The notes under the pieces are model-generated. The model was not told where the DNA came from. It saw only the letters and a list, made by a program, of their open reading frames with translations, and ran no database searches. The position numbers were made by a program, and so were the translations under genes. This document shows, piece by piece, positions 42,947 to 54,711 of a stretch of DNA of 64,000 bases (the first letter of the stretch is position 1; each line of letters begins with the position of its first letter). Location of the stretch: contig JAMPIV010018785.1 of assembly GCA_024509875.1 (NCBI GenBank), positions 248,001 to 312,000 on the forward strand. The letters run 5' to 3'. The DNA is from Oreohelix idahoensis (Eukaryota > Mollusca > Gastropoda > Stylommatophora > Oreohelicidae).

Positions 42947-43347
42947 CTGTTATACAACTTTGATACAGTTGTTTCTATGTTGAAATGTGTACACATATGT
43001 AATATATCATATATTGATTGTAACACTACTTAGCGGTTCATTGATATGTATTCACCGCTGATCTTTCAATGTTTTTCGTCTTTGATGATCATGATGTTAA
43101 GATATCTTAGATGGAATTTATGTATAAACTAATGTGGAAATTGTGTCATTGCTAATATTGTAGTATGCGTTGGTGACACCTCTCTGGAAATATTTATACT
43201 TAGAGAAGTACTTTCTCTAAGGTCATAAAACTTATGCTTATCATCTGCGCATTGTTATTGCAGCGTTGTGAGCCTATTGTATGTTGCTCCTAGATGTATT
43301 TCAAAAAAAAAATGTACCATTTTTTTTTCCCGAGGGGTGTGGTAATC
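42947..43347 (+). other. E1 3' untranslated region and polypurine tract
   Basis: 400 bp non-coding, similar in layout to the E2 counterpart, including TGCTCCTAGATGTATTT and a T run before the purine-rich GAGGGGTGTGGTAATC. Confidence 0.6.
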
Positions 43348-44874
43348 TGTTGCGTGCATATTTTGACGCACATTTTACAAAAATCGATATGGCTATTTAA
43401 TATGGGAAAAATATAGACATTCATTTATTTGTGTATGAAAATGCTGTTTATGGTAAAAGCGAGATAATCCATGTTTGATTCACACTTTTGATTATAGGAG
43501 TAATCGTTCTGGATATTGATCCAGCGCAAGGATATTGCGCTTGCGTTTGTACTTATTTTTTAGGGCCAGAAAATATATTAATTTGCTTATTGTGTTTATG
43601 GCCTGAATTCATATGTATTACATATTATTAGTACAAGTAGAATCAGTCCTATATTGTATATTTTGGATGGGTAGGAGGGACTAGATTCTTGCTAGCGGAA
43701 GTATGAGTTGTCTTGACAAGTCGTGATGAGTTCCGATGTACCGCTTACAAATGGCGGGGTACGTTTTTCAAGAGCTGGTCCTTTCGTCAGAAAAAAATGT
43801 CTTACGACGTGGTTTTTTCTTCTGAAGGAGATGGTGTCACTACAATAGTTTGTGTTAGAGACTCTCCTTATGTCAGTATATAGATGATTCGGACTCCAGG
43901 TAAACCCAGCTCCTATTTTTGATGATCTCTCGTCGGTTAGGCCTAGCTTGACTTTTGGTGCTTCGTTATGCTAGTGTCGTGTTTGGTATCGACGAAGATG
44001 ACAGATTTTCCTGCAGCGGTTATGGCTACGTGAAATTAACCTGATCACCGTAGAGCTGTATGGAAACATTTACGAAATCATTTATATAACCATTATAAAT
44101 TAACTCTGGCTTATATTCTCCTTCCTATGAATGAGTGAACGACAACTCAGGGAGGCAGCCATGTTGGATTTCGGTCATCATATGTTTTGATCACTGCCAA
44201 GAGAACAGATTATTTATCTTATTATCGGACAGTGACAGGGAGATCTCAATCTTGCTAGAAACCCCCTTTCGTGGTTTCATAATATATACTACAAACTATG
44301 GACGTCAAGTAACTTTGGTTATTTATCGATCCGCCTTCACTGACGCGTTTAGTCAGATAGGGGGATGTGGCCATAATGTATCATGACATTGAACTTTTGA
44401 TGTACTGCCCCATTATTTCTGAATGTGTCATGACTTCAGATCTGCTATGTATACCTACAAATTGATATGTCAACGAACCATGATGTACTCGTATGTCCCA
44501 GTGTGTACGTCTGAATAAATTGAGTAAACTAAGATTCCAGCAGTCTGCATTGGTGCCTTGTAGACACAAGTGTGAGTGGTTATATTGGTCAGCACACGAA
44601 CAGTACACCATTCGCGGTAATCACACTCTACACTTCTACTTCATACATACACCATCCTGCGTCGGCTGAAGTGACCAAGTTTAGGGCCTGCTTCCCCTGG
44701 AGCCTTTGCCTTCCCTAACTCAGGACTAGGGTGAGTTACCCATTTACAGCTGGGTAGACTGGAGCATGCCTGATCTCAACAACACACCACTCTTCCTTAC
44801 AGAGCAGACAGACTGATACTTTACAGTGTGTGTGTGAAAGCAACTATACAGAGTGGAAAGAACAAGACTTTACA
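43348..44874 (+). repeat. E1 3' LTR
   Basis: 1527 bp, TGTTGCGTGCATATTTTG to AAGACTTTACA, followed by the GTCGT duplication and the rest of the minisatellite. Confidence 0.94.
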
Positions 44875-45183
44875 GTCGTATTTATCTGTCTTCACTAATT
44901 ACTGTTGAGTCGTATTTATCTGTCTTCACTAATTACTGTTGAGTCGTATTTATCTGTCTTCACTAATTACTGTTGAGTCGTATTTATCTGTCTTCACTAA
45001 TTACTGCTGCTTATCTGTCTTCACTAATTACTGTTGAGTCGTATTTATCTGTCTTCACTCATTACTGTTGAGTCGTATTTATCGGTCTTCACTAATTACT
45101 GTTGAGTCGTATTTATCTGTCTTCACTAATTACTGTTGAGTCGTATTTATCTGTCTTCACTAATTACTGTTGAGTCGTATTTA
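44875..45183. repeat. Minisatellite, right flank of E1
   Basis: Continuation of the array at 24095-24379. Mostly 34-bp units (GTCGTATTTATCTGTCTTCA, CTAATTACTGTTGA) with one 27-bp-type unit near 45000-45020. It ends at TTATTTGAACTGG. Confidence 0.92.
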
Positions 45184-46259
45184 TTTGAACTGGGAAAGCA
45201 TAGTCGGAACTTCAGTAGCCGCATCCGCGGTTAAACCGGACACGTCCAGACAGGCCAAATTTGTGTTCGAACACCAGCACTTTTCCTTTAATATCGACCT
45301 CCTATTTCCATTCTGTTGTTTTTATTTTGTTATATATTCTTCTTTTTTTTCTTCTGCGTTCGTCCTGAAAAGGACGTTGGTTGTGTTGTGTCGCCGTTTA
45401 CAGCAAAGCTGCGATATCTGCGCCTTTCGGCCCGACACATCCGACTTCTGCACGGCATTTTTTAGAACCGGGTTTGCCTTCCCACTTCGATCCCTACTCT
45501 CTCAGCCAGACTGCAGTGATGCAGCCTGTTTCCAGGACCACCACTTGGAGATGGAGTAGGGTCTTGGTCAGCTCTGGTTCGCTGACCCTGACGGAAGCAG
45601 TCAGCTATGGGTCGATGACTGCATTCCACTTTTGACGCGTCTTAGGTCATTTTGTTATATGTAACCCAAGTATTTTTCACCTTTGTTTTGAATGGCAACA
45701 CATTTGTAATAAACCGGAGCAATTTCCCTCAAACAGATAAACTGCCGGAGGGACAGAAGGAATACACGAGGCACGCTCATTTCAACCTAGGCAGAAGTCA
45801 GCAAGTCATGCTTGAAAGCAATAGCCGTTCAAAAATAAGTTAACTTTGGCAACTCAAGTGTAGCCTTGATAAGACCTGACAATAATGACTAGTTTCTATC
45901 AGCCACCACTGTATGTGAAACATGGCAGGAAGCTTGTATAAAGCATTCACATAGTCTTGCACAGTGGTTTCTGTAGCAAATTGTTTTACATGACGAGGTT
46001 GCCAACCTCATGCACAAATCTCATATTAGTCGTTCCTGGGGAGCAGTGAGTCTAGTATTTCTTTGTCTATTAAGAAACCCCAGGCGATGTCAACTACTTG
46101 TGTATTGATATCAGCAATCATGAATAATTATTCACAACACTAGCGAGCTGAAATATGGAAATGTTGAATTTTGTCACTATCCTTACATATACAATGCTTT
46201 CCTTCCTCATGTTCTTTAGAGTCTTATAGAACAATTTCTGGAAGATTACTTGCTAGTTT
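45184..46259. other. Anonymous stretch with one dispersed repeat
   Basis: Overlapping open frames of 63-129 codons (45170-45559, 45381-45635, 45652-45843) have no recognised domain, and the first starts in the minisatellite. Positions 45962-46040 are a copy of dispersed family C. The small GTCCTGAAAAGGAC palindrome near 45364 has no histone gene beside it. Confidence 0.4.
45962..46040 (-). repeat. Dispersed repeat (SINE-like family C), copy 2
   Basis: Shares TTGTTTTACATGACGAGGTT, GCCAACCTCATGCAC and TCATATTAGTCG with 8567-8690. Ends are approximate. Confidence 0.6.
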
Positions 46260-46565
46260 CTACAGCCAAGGAGCCGCAGTGGCACAGTGGTTAGTGCACT
46301 GGCTTCCTATCTTGGTGGTCCATTGTTCGATCCCCAGTTAAGGTGGGTTTTTTTTAGACGGCAAACGGCTTCGGTGTCTACCCAGCCTTATGAACTGGGT
46401 ACCAGAGCAAGTCTGGGAAGGTTAAGGCGGCCCACTTGATGCTGACCACATGACCCCTAGTGTGCCGATGGTCAAGAAAATATGAGCCTAACACCGTATT
46501 CCCAATATGCCTCAATGGGCGTGTAACGGCATCCTTGACCTTCCTTTTATCTCCACTACAGCCAA
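46260..46565 (+). mobile_element. Full-length tRNA-derived SINE with 10-bp TSD
   Basis: The body is 46270-46555. The head has an A-box-like GTGGCACAGTGGTTAGTGC and a B box GTTCGATCCCC, spaced as in a tRNA gene but unable to form a proper cloverleaf, so it is a SINE promoter and not a tRNA gene. The body is shared with 6043-6192. Duplication CTACAGCCAA flanks it (46260-46269 and 46556-46565). Confidence 0.88.
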
Positions 46566-48058
<1,493 letters not shown>

Positions 48059-48433
48059 AAGACAGCACCAGGTCTCACATCTGCCAAAGATCAGCCTGTC
48101 TTAATGCTTGGTGGAAATACGGGAGACTTCAAATTGAAACCTCTAGTTGTACTGGAAAACCCACAGGCACTGAATAGATACGAAACAATTTTGCTGCCAA
48201 TCTATTGGTACGAAAAAAGAGGCTGAATGATAGGCGGTCTTTTCAGAAATTATATTTAAAGCCAGCTGTATTTGAAAATGAAATATTAATGTAAGCAACA
48301 GGGAATTCCATTAACACTTGGTCTGCTACTAGATAATGCTCCGAGTTATCTCCCAGCTCTTGAAGATGTTTCAAATAACATCAAGAACTTGTTTTTAACT
48401 TCCGGATACCTCACTTTAAATTTTACAATGTAA
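48059..48433 (+). pseudogene. Tigger/pogo-like (DDE) transposase remnant
   Basis: Readable pieces in order are KTAPGLTSAKDQPVLMLGGN and TGDFKLKPLVVLENPQAL, then LLPIYWYEKRG to a TGA at 48224-48226. In a shifted frame, QGIPLTLGLLLDNAPSYLPA and LFLTSGYLTLNFTM run to a TAA at 48431-48433. The order matches Tigger/JRK-type transposases: the LLLGGN block, GDFKLKP, the P..Y.W block and the catalytic LLxDNAP box. Several stops and frameshifts show it is dead. Terminal repeats were not found. Confidence 0.75.
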
Positions 48434-50658
48434 GGTCAACATGACATGCACTTCTCAAGGCGATGAAGAACGACATAACAATAGTAAAGTTTTTGAAAGC
48501 ATCATCAACATTTCTTGGCACATCGACGAGAAGAGGAAGAAGAGGTCATGTCAGTTTTTGATGTGAGGAAAACCACGACAAATAAACATAACCATATGCA
48601 AATAGAACCACATACGTTAACAGACAAAACGTAATTACTTCGTATACAATCGCCTGGGACACAGAGCCAAACAGTTTACGCTTACACAACACACACAACG
48701 TAATATAAATGACTTCAGTTAATTCTCTTGTTAAAAATTTGTAGCAAATTAGCTGAATCTCTATCAAGAATGAACATAACAGAAGAGTATAGACTACAGC
48801 AACTTGATGCAAGGCAATGTAATACGCGTAAAAAAGTTTAAGCATTGCAAAAAGATAACTCTTAACGTTGCAGGATATTTACACTCAAGCTTCTTGTACT
48901 AACGCATTCAAATCTCAGTGCAATATTTAGAGTAAAGATTTTGTTGAGAACCTTGCAGTCGACACACATTTCAGAACGTGTACGGTGAGAATTGGAGATC
49001 ACATTGTACATAGAGAAGCATCGCATCGACTACTATGGCGAAAACACAGCGATAATAAAACAACATATCGTCAATGTTATACAAGCAAAACGTTATGACG
49101 AATCGATACTTCGGGGTCGGTAAAATGATTAGAACAAATGAACTTCATGACGCAGATATTATTGATGAATCACGCATTTATGCCTCACGTGACATCGCAA
49201 TAATGTGGAAGAAACTTGATGTCCCATTTGTGACAATGAGTAACTGCTTTGTGATTCGAATCAGAGATGGTTGCTTAATTGGAAGATTAGTAGAAGTATA
49301 TTAGTACATAAAGTATTTGTGATATTAATCAAGCAAGCAATGTAAGACCTCATCCTTCTTTCGTCACAGTACCTGCACCATCTTCTTAACAGAGTCTTCA
49401 GTCCCAAGCAAAAAAGTGGGTTTGGCCCAAGCAAAAATGGCCACCCCAGTGCGTTTTTATTGTTGTTGTTTGGAAATAATTTTTTTAAATGTTCATATGC
49501 ATAAATAACTTTGTTGTTGTATATGAAACTGAAGGTAATTGGATGTACTTTACTCTTGTGCTACAAGTATAAAAGCTTTCATTGAAAAATGATTAATTAT
49601 TCAAGGTAAAATGGAGGATATGCGCTTTAAAAAAATGATTAGTTATTCAAGGTAAAATGGAGGATATGCGCTTAAAAAAATCGCTTTAAAAATCTAAAAT
49701 AAATATCTCAAAACAGAAATACGTTCACTCTTAAACACGTGCGGTATTTAAAAGAATGTACTTGCAGTCGGAAATGACTTTGTGGGTAGTTATAATTAGA
49801 AACAGTCTCAAACAGAGGCACATATACTAAAGGCTTTTTAAAGTCGATTGGGCCAAGCGCGTCTAACCCCTGAGCCTTTATAAAGTCGATTGGGACTTAA
49901 AGAGTTTTAACAAGTTTAATTTAAAATCAAATGTGCATTAACTGTTAATCACCTTTCAAATCTTTGACGCTCAAAATCTCTTATGCTCCACTAAATCGTA
50001 GAGAGCTGAAACTTTGCACGCAGCTTCCTTTCTTGGTACATTTTAATATGTCAAGTTCTGACAGGCGTTGATCTAGCATATTTTATATAACAACTACAAT
50101 AATTTAAAATTAGACAGAAATAACTCCATTAAAGTAAGACCTTTTTTTAAGGGAAGTAGTCAACTTCGAATATAGACTATGTTTTGTACTAAAGGGGTGG
50201 GTGTCGGATGGTGAATGGTAACGTGCCCGTTAAATCAGTGTGTTTCTTCAAACACTAGGTCAGCGAATATTTTGTTTGAAACACAGTATCAGTAATGAAC
50301 AACTGTCTTGAGAACTCTATATTTTCAGCTGTTTAAACGTATCAAATTATAATTTATTCAGAGATGAATTTTACTGGGCTAAAAGTGACACCCGTTCCGA
50401 ACAACAACTATTCAGTTATGATTTGAATCATAAAACAAGAACAGAGAAAAAATAAAACAAGTGTTAGGGATTCACTTTTAATAATGTTATGATATTAGGT
50501 TGAAAATAAATATTCCATACATTCTATTACATATAATAAAAGTAGATGACAAGTTATTATTAATACGTAATTATTAATATCTTTTTACAAATTTATATTC
50601 TTTTGTCACAGATATGACGAATTACTGACAAATGATATACTGGCTATCCAATTTTGTT
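48434..50658. other. Anonymous AT-rich stretch
   Basis: No domain, RNA gene or strong repeat recognised. A short direct repeat (ATGATTAATTATTCAAGGTA and ATGATTAGTTATTCAAGGTA, each followed by AAATGGAGGATATGCG) lies at about 49589-49673. A 76-codon frame (49074-49304) and a 99-codon minus frame (48546-48845) have no recognised similarity. Confidence 0.4.
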
Positions 50659-51009
50659 CTATGATAAGAAACAACAGATGGAAATCTGATCATCAGAAGT
50701 GTTGCTCCCGTTGGAAAAGTGTTTCGGCCCTATCTTCTTTACACTCTGAGAGGGCGTGCCCACTTGAGTCATGACTCCCAAGTGTCCATGTCCTGTCGTT
50801 TTTCCACCTGAGTTGGGAATTGAACTGACTCCACCTTGGTTGCAACTTTCAACTTCATTCTTGGTTTTATCCATGCTGCCAGCATGAGGCAATTCCTCGT
50901 TCTTGAAAGTAACCAATATTTTCAGGAGATCATAAACTGAGGCACCCACTAGACGTCTTGCACCTACCTCAACAGCTATGACCTTTGCTGTGAACCCATC
51001 ACATCTCAC
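50659..51009 (-). pseudogene. Possible LINE ORF2 C-terminal scrap
   Basis: The minus-strand frame contains FTAKVIAVEVGARRLVGASV then YDLLKIL. This resembles the VFAVEVGCRGFVA...LLR segment near the C-terminus of some invertebrate RT-encoding elements. The rest (Ser/Gly/Asn-rich) is not recognised. The match is short, so the call is weak. Confidence 0.3.
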
Positions 51010-51156
51010 GTCCAGTAATGCATTATAATTTATGGAATATTTATTTTCATTTTTGTGCGAGTGTGTTCATTTGGAAGCAATAATAAAAGACGATTTGAAA
51101 CTTGTTATTTTACGTTACTTGTTTAAAGTTGTTTCCTTCACTTGTCTTGACATTTG

Positions 51157-51725
51157 TCTTCTTCTTCTTCTTCTTCTTCTTCTTCTTCTTCTTCTTCTTC
51201 TTCTTCTTCTTCTTCTTCTTCTTCTTCTTCTTCTTCTTCTTCTTCTTCTTCTTCTTCTTCTTCTTCTTCTTCTTCTTCTTCTTCTTCCTTCTTTCTTCTT
51301 CCTTCTTCTTCTTCTTCTTCTTCTTCTTCTTCTTCTTCTTCTTCTTCTTCTTCTTCTTCTTCTTCTTCTTCTTCTTCTTCTTCTTCTTCTTCTTCTTCTT
51401 CTTCTTCTTCTTCTTCTTCTTCTTCTTCTTCTTCTTCTTCTTCTTCTTCTTCTTCTTCTTCTTCTTCTTCTTCTTCTTCTTCTTCTTCCTTCTTCCTTCT
51501 TCTTCTTCTTCTTCTTCTTCTTCTTCTTCTTCTTCTTCTTCTTCTTCTTCTTCTTCTTCTTCTTCTTCTTCTTCTTCTTCTTCTTCTTCCTTCTTCTTCT
51601 TCTTCCTTCTTCTTCTTCTTCTTCCTTCTTCTTCTTCCTTCTTCTTCTTCTTCTTCTTCTTCTTCTTCTTCTTCTTCTTCTTCTTCTTCTTCTTCTTCTT
51701 CTTCTTCTTCTTCTTCTTCTTCTTC
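51157..51725. repeat. (CTT)n / (GAA)n tract, about 570 bp
   Basis: Near-perfect CTT triplets on the plus strand with a few CCTT interruptions clustered at 51287-51303, 51488-51500 and 51588-51640. Poly-Leu, poly-Phe and poly-Ser frames of 200-250 codons here are artefacts. Confidence 0.97.
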
Positions 51726-52033
51726 GGATTTTTATACCGGTGTATTCACTTTTGGACTGTAAATGCCTTCGACAAAGCTTTTAAAAATGACCCCGTGACT
51801 CGTTACTGACCGCTGTAAAGAAGAGACGGTCGGCCAGTGTATTTTTCAGTATTTTATTTATTTATTTATTTATTTTTTTTTTTGTTGTTGACTATCAGAC
51901 CCTCTTGAACAGAGGGCAACGTATTTCGCTGGCAATTAATCCCAGTGGCATGTAAACATGTCACACCTAGAGATCGGTCATGGCTCGCAGGTAATGAAAA
52001 CCGCTAGGGACTGTAGATTGCGCCCGACCTCTA
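51726..52033 (+). other. Probable 5' region of the CR1/L2-like LINE
   Basis: No ORF. It contains a TTTA-repeat run near 51855 and an ATGGCTCGCAGG at 51980 that could be the original ORF1 start before frame loss. The exact LINE 5' end was not determined. Confidence 0.4.
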
Positions 52034-54234
52034 TGAAAAAATTACAGCCTAGACCAAAGCAGAGCTGTTCGCGTTAAACTGCGTGGATGTAACAAAGAGT
52101 CGGATTTAACCTTTAAAGTAGCAAATGACGGTAAATGTGCTACTGTACTCTTCCACAATACATATCATTATGAGGCATTTCGCACAACGTGCACCAAATA
52201 CTACCAGAATGACCATGTCAAGACGAGAGCAGATAAACAAGGTGCCTTTGTAGAAGATTTCATCACAACACCACTACTATCTGTGCACCTTTATCATACA
52301 AAAAACAAGATAATGGTCCAAGCAACTCCTACTGTTATTGAATCATGGCTGGCAACGGACTTTGTCAGTTTAAATGAGTCTGCACAAAACATAATTTGTA
52401 CCACACAATTGGACTCGACAATATGTTTACCTCAGCTCGCAATAGACATCACATCATCAGCTGACAGCGTCTCATCTGCTGATAGCGAAATCATCAACAT
52501 TAACTCTAGCATACACTCTCCCACAAATACATCCACTTTGCCTCCCGCAGCACGCGACCTTCCAATGAGCGACACAGTAGCAAATACTCCATTTTCTCAA
52601 CCTATACTGGCCATAGAATATCCAATGGGCCCTAAAGACACTAGCACACAAACAGATGAAACATTATCACGTGAAAATCACCCAGAAGTCACTCACATGA
52701 TGAATGCGCAGTGCTGCCAGGAGCTGATGCTAAAAATGGAGGACACCCTTCGAACACTAATTGCCGATCTGACGACTAATGTCTATAAATCAATCAGCAC
52801 AGAAAAAGGAACTACTCAAACAGGAAATACTGCATCTGAGAGAAGATAATTCCAATATGAAACACGTCGTCGAGCAACTACGAAGCGATTTTTTCGATTT
52901 ATAAAACAAAGCACTCGGAAACATACTCTTATAGTACCTGATGCTTCTGGAGATCCATCCAAAGAACATACATCAAACAAACGCCGCAAGGAGCACCAAC
53001 GTAACATCAAAAAAGTTGAGGATACACGTGCGCACGAAGCTTACCCTATTAGTGTAAAAGTAAGCAACAGGTTTACCGCCCTTAAACCAGAGTTCAGTAC
53101 AAAATGAACAAGCACTAACGCCGCTACCACATCACATACTGACAACACAACCATCCGATGAAACCACCCAGACTATTCAGGACGATTCACACGAGGAAAA
53201 TCAATGGCGGCAACAAGAATCAAAACGAAAGCCGAATCAACAACCATGTAGTAAAACAACACATGTTATAATTGGCGACTCTCTCCTAAAAGGCATTTAC
53301 AATGATCGGATGTCTACTTCAAAAGAGGAAACTGTCTCAGTTTTAGCGATACCTGGAGCTGGAACTGAAAGATTAATTGATAGAATTCATAGGTTCGACA
53401 TACATCATAATATTACAAGAACAACAGTACATGTAGGGATCAACGACATAATGAATGGACACAGCGTTAACCCTTCGGCGATTTCCAAACTGGCCACAAC
53501 AATAAAACAAAAATTTCCTAACACCTCCATTTTTATGTCATCCATTATTCCACCTTGCTATGGCTTCCAACGTCGCGTAGCCGACACCAACAACAAGACA
53601 ATCCAGAGCTATTGTGAACACAACAACATTGGCTATATCAACAGCACTCCTTTCTTCACAAGCAACTCTGGAGCACCAAAGAAACGCCTTTACATAGATC
53701 AAATACATACATCAAAACTAGGTAGCAGCATTCTAGCAAAAAACATCAAGTACCCGCAGCGAACGCAACACGACAACCCAACAAGAACAGAGAACGCAAA
53801 CCGATCTACCATGAGATCAGCCCTTCATGAAAATGGCACAACACACCTTACCCGCCCCTCAAAGAAGCGCTCCTGTAACCAACAAAGTACCTAACAACAC
53901 ACAGAACGCCACCTACAGCCAGGAAGCCGAACGTTACGATGTTATGTTTCCTCCACTACCTATAAGACAGCCCTCACAAAACACATTATATGACAGTTCA
54001 AGAAGCAGTGCCACAATGTCACAGACCCAAAAATCTCCTACAAGTGTTGTAACCACTGCAGACGAAATCTACAGTCGTCAAGCTTCCTCCCGTAGCCTTT
54101 CTGATCGTGCTCAGTGGAACCCAGAACTTGGCTACCTGATGCAATTCAGTCCAGCATCACTCAGCCAAGCACTAATGATGTCTGTGCAACGCGGGCCTTA
54201 CTATGTACCTGACAGAGACATCCATTATCGATGA
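52034..54234 (+). pseudogene. LINE ORF1 with SGNH/GDSL esterase domain, broken
   Basis: Frame pieces in order are 52034-52800, ending in a coiled-coil region whose frame shifts at the A run near 52803; a piece near 52880-53106 with VSNRFTALKPEF; the esterase piece 53110-53890; and a C-terminal piece to 54234. The esterase has the GDSL nucleophile motif (53274-53285), VGIND (block III, 53433-53447) and DQIH (catalytic Asp/His, 53697-53708). All key residues are present although the ORF is broken. Esterase-type ORF1 is known in CR1-like LINEs. Confidence 0.8.
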
Positions 54235-54711
54235 TTAATCCACTCATTTTCTTTTTCATTGACTTAATCCCTGCGACCAAAGCCGTCCTCTCCCCTGAAA
54301 AATTAATTGATTACTGTGACGCATAAAGTAATAAGTGCTTTGTTACTTTCTCAAAACACTTTAATTTCATTGGCTACAGGCCTTCGAAGTTCTTTTCATA
54401 ATTTGCAAGATTTTTTTCATTTTACTTTTTTTTAATTCGTATCCTCTCAGTATTGCTTAATTACTTTGTTAGAATTTTAGTGTTGTGGTGTGAAAACGTG
54501 CGTGCCTACTGTTGTGTGACTATTTTAATATACTACTGACAATTTCAGTTACTTGTGATTTTTTAGCAATACTTGTACCAAGTGTTCGTACGTTAAGTAC
54601 TAACATTTGCATTTTCACTTACTTGGTGACGTTAATTAGTTTAAATTTTCGTGGGTTCGTATTTAAAAATTCTTTTGTTATTTTCCTTTTTAAACCACTC
54701 GCCAAAATAAA
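54235..54711 (+). other. Spacer between LINE ORF1 and ORF2
   Basis: T-rich, about 480 bp. It has a 75-codon hydrophobic frame (54512-54739) that I do not consider coding. Confidence 0.45.

Larger units (their letters stand above)
24380..44874 (+). mobile_element. Gmr1-like LTR retrotransposon E1, split by nested insertions
   Basis: Outer LTRs are 24380-25908 and 43348-44874, with perfect 5-bp TSD GTCGT (24375-24379 and 44875-44879). E1's own sequence is 24380-31631 plus 42282-44874 (about 9.8 kb). The pol order is protease, integrase, reverse transcriptase, RNase H, which is unusual for Ty3/Gypsy and diagnostic of the Gmr1-like group. Two defects are visible: an extra A in a run at 27341-27348 near the start of gag, and the break at 31631/42282 between the reverse transcriptase and its connection region. 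About four LTR substitutions suggest E1 is older than E2, consistent with the nesting. Confidence 0.93.

Noticed and set aside
45360..45378. Histone-type 3' stem-loop (GTCCTTTTCAGGAC on the minus strand)
   Set aside because: No histone coding sequence lies upstream on that strand; a short palindrome like this can occur by chance.
46270..46345. tRNA gene
   Set aside because: A and B boxes are present, but the flanks do not pair into a cloverleaf, and the sequence runs on into a SINE body with a target duplication.
51032..51809. Poly-Leu, poly-Phe and poly-Ser frames of 200-250 codons
   Set aside because: They are the three readings of a (CTT)n tract.
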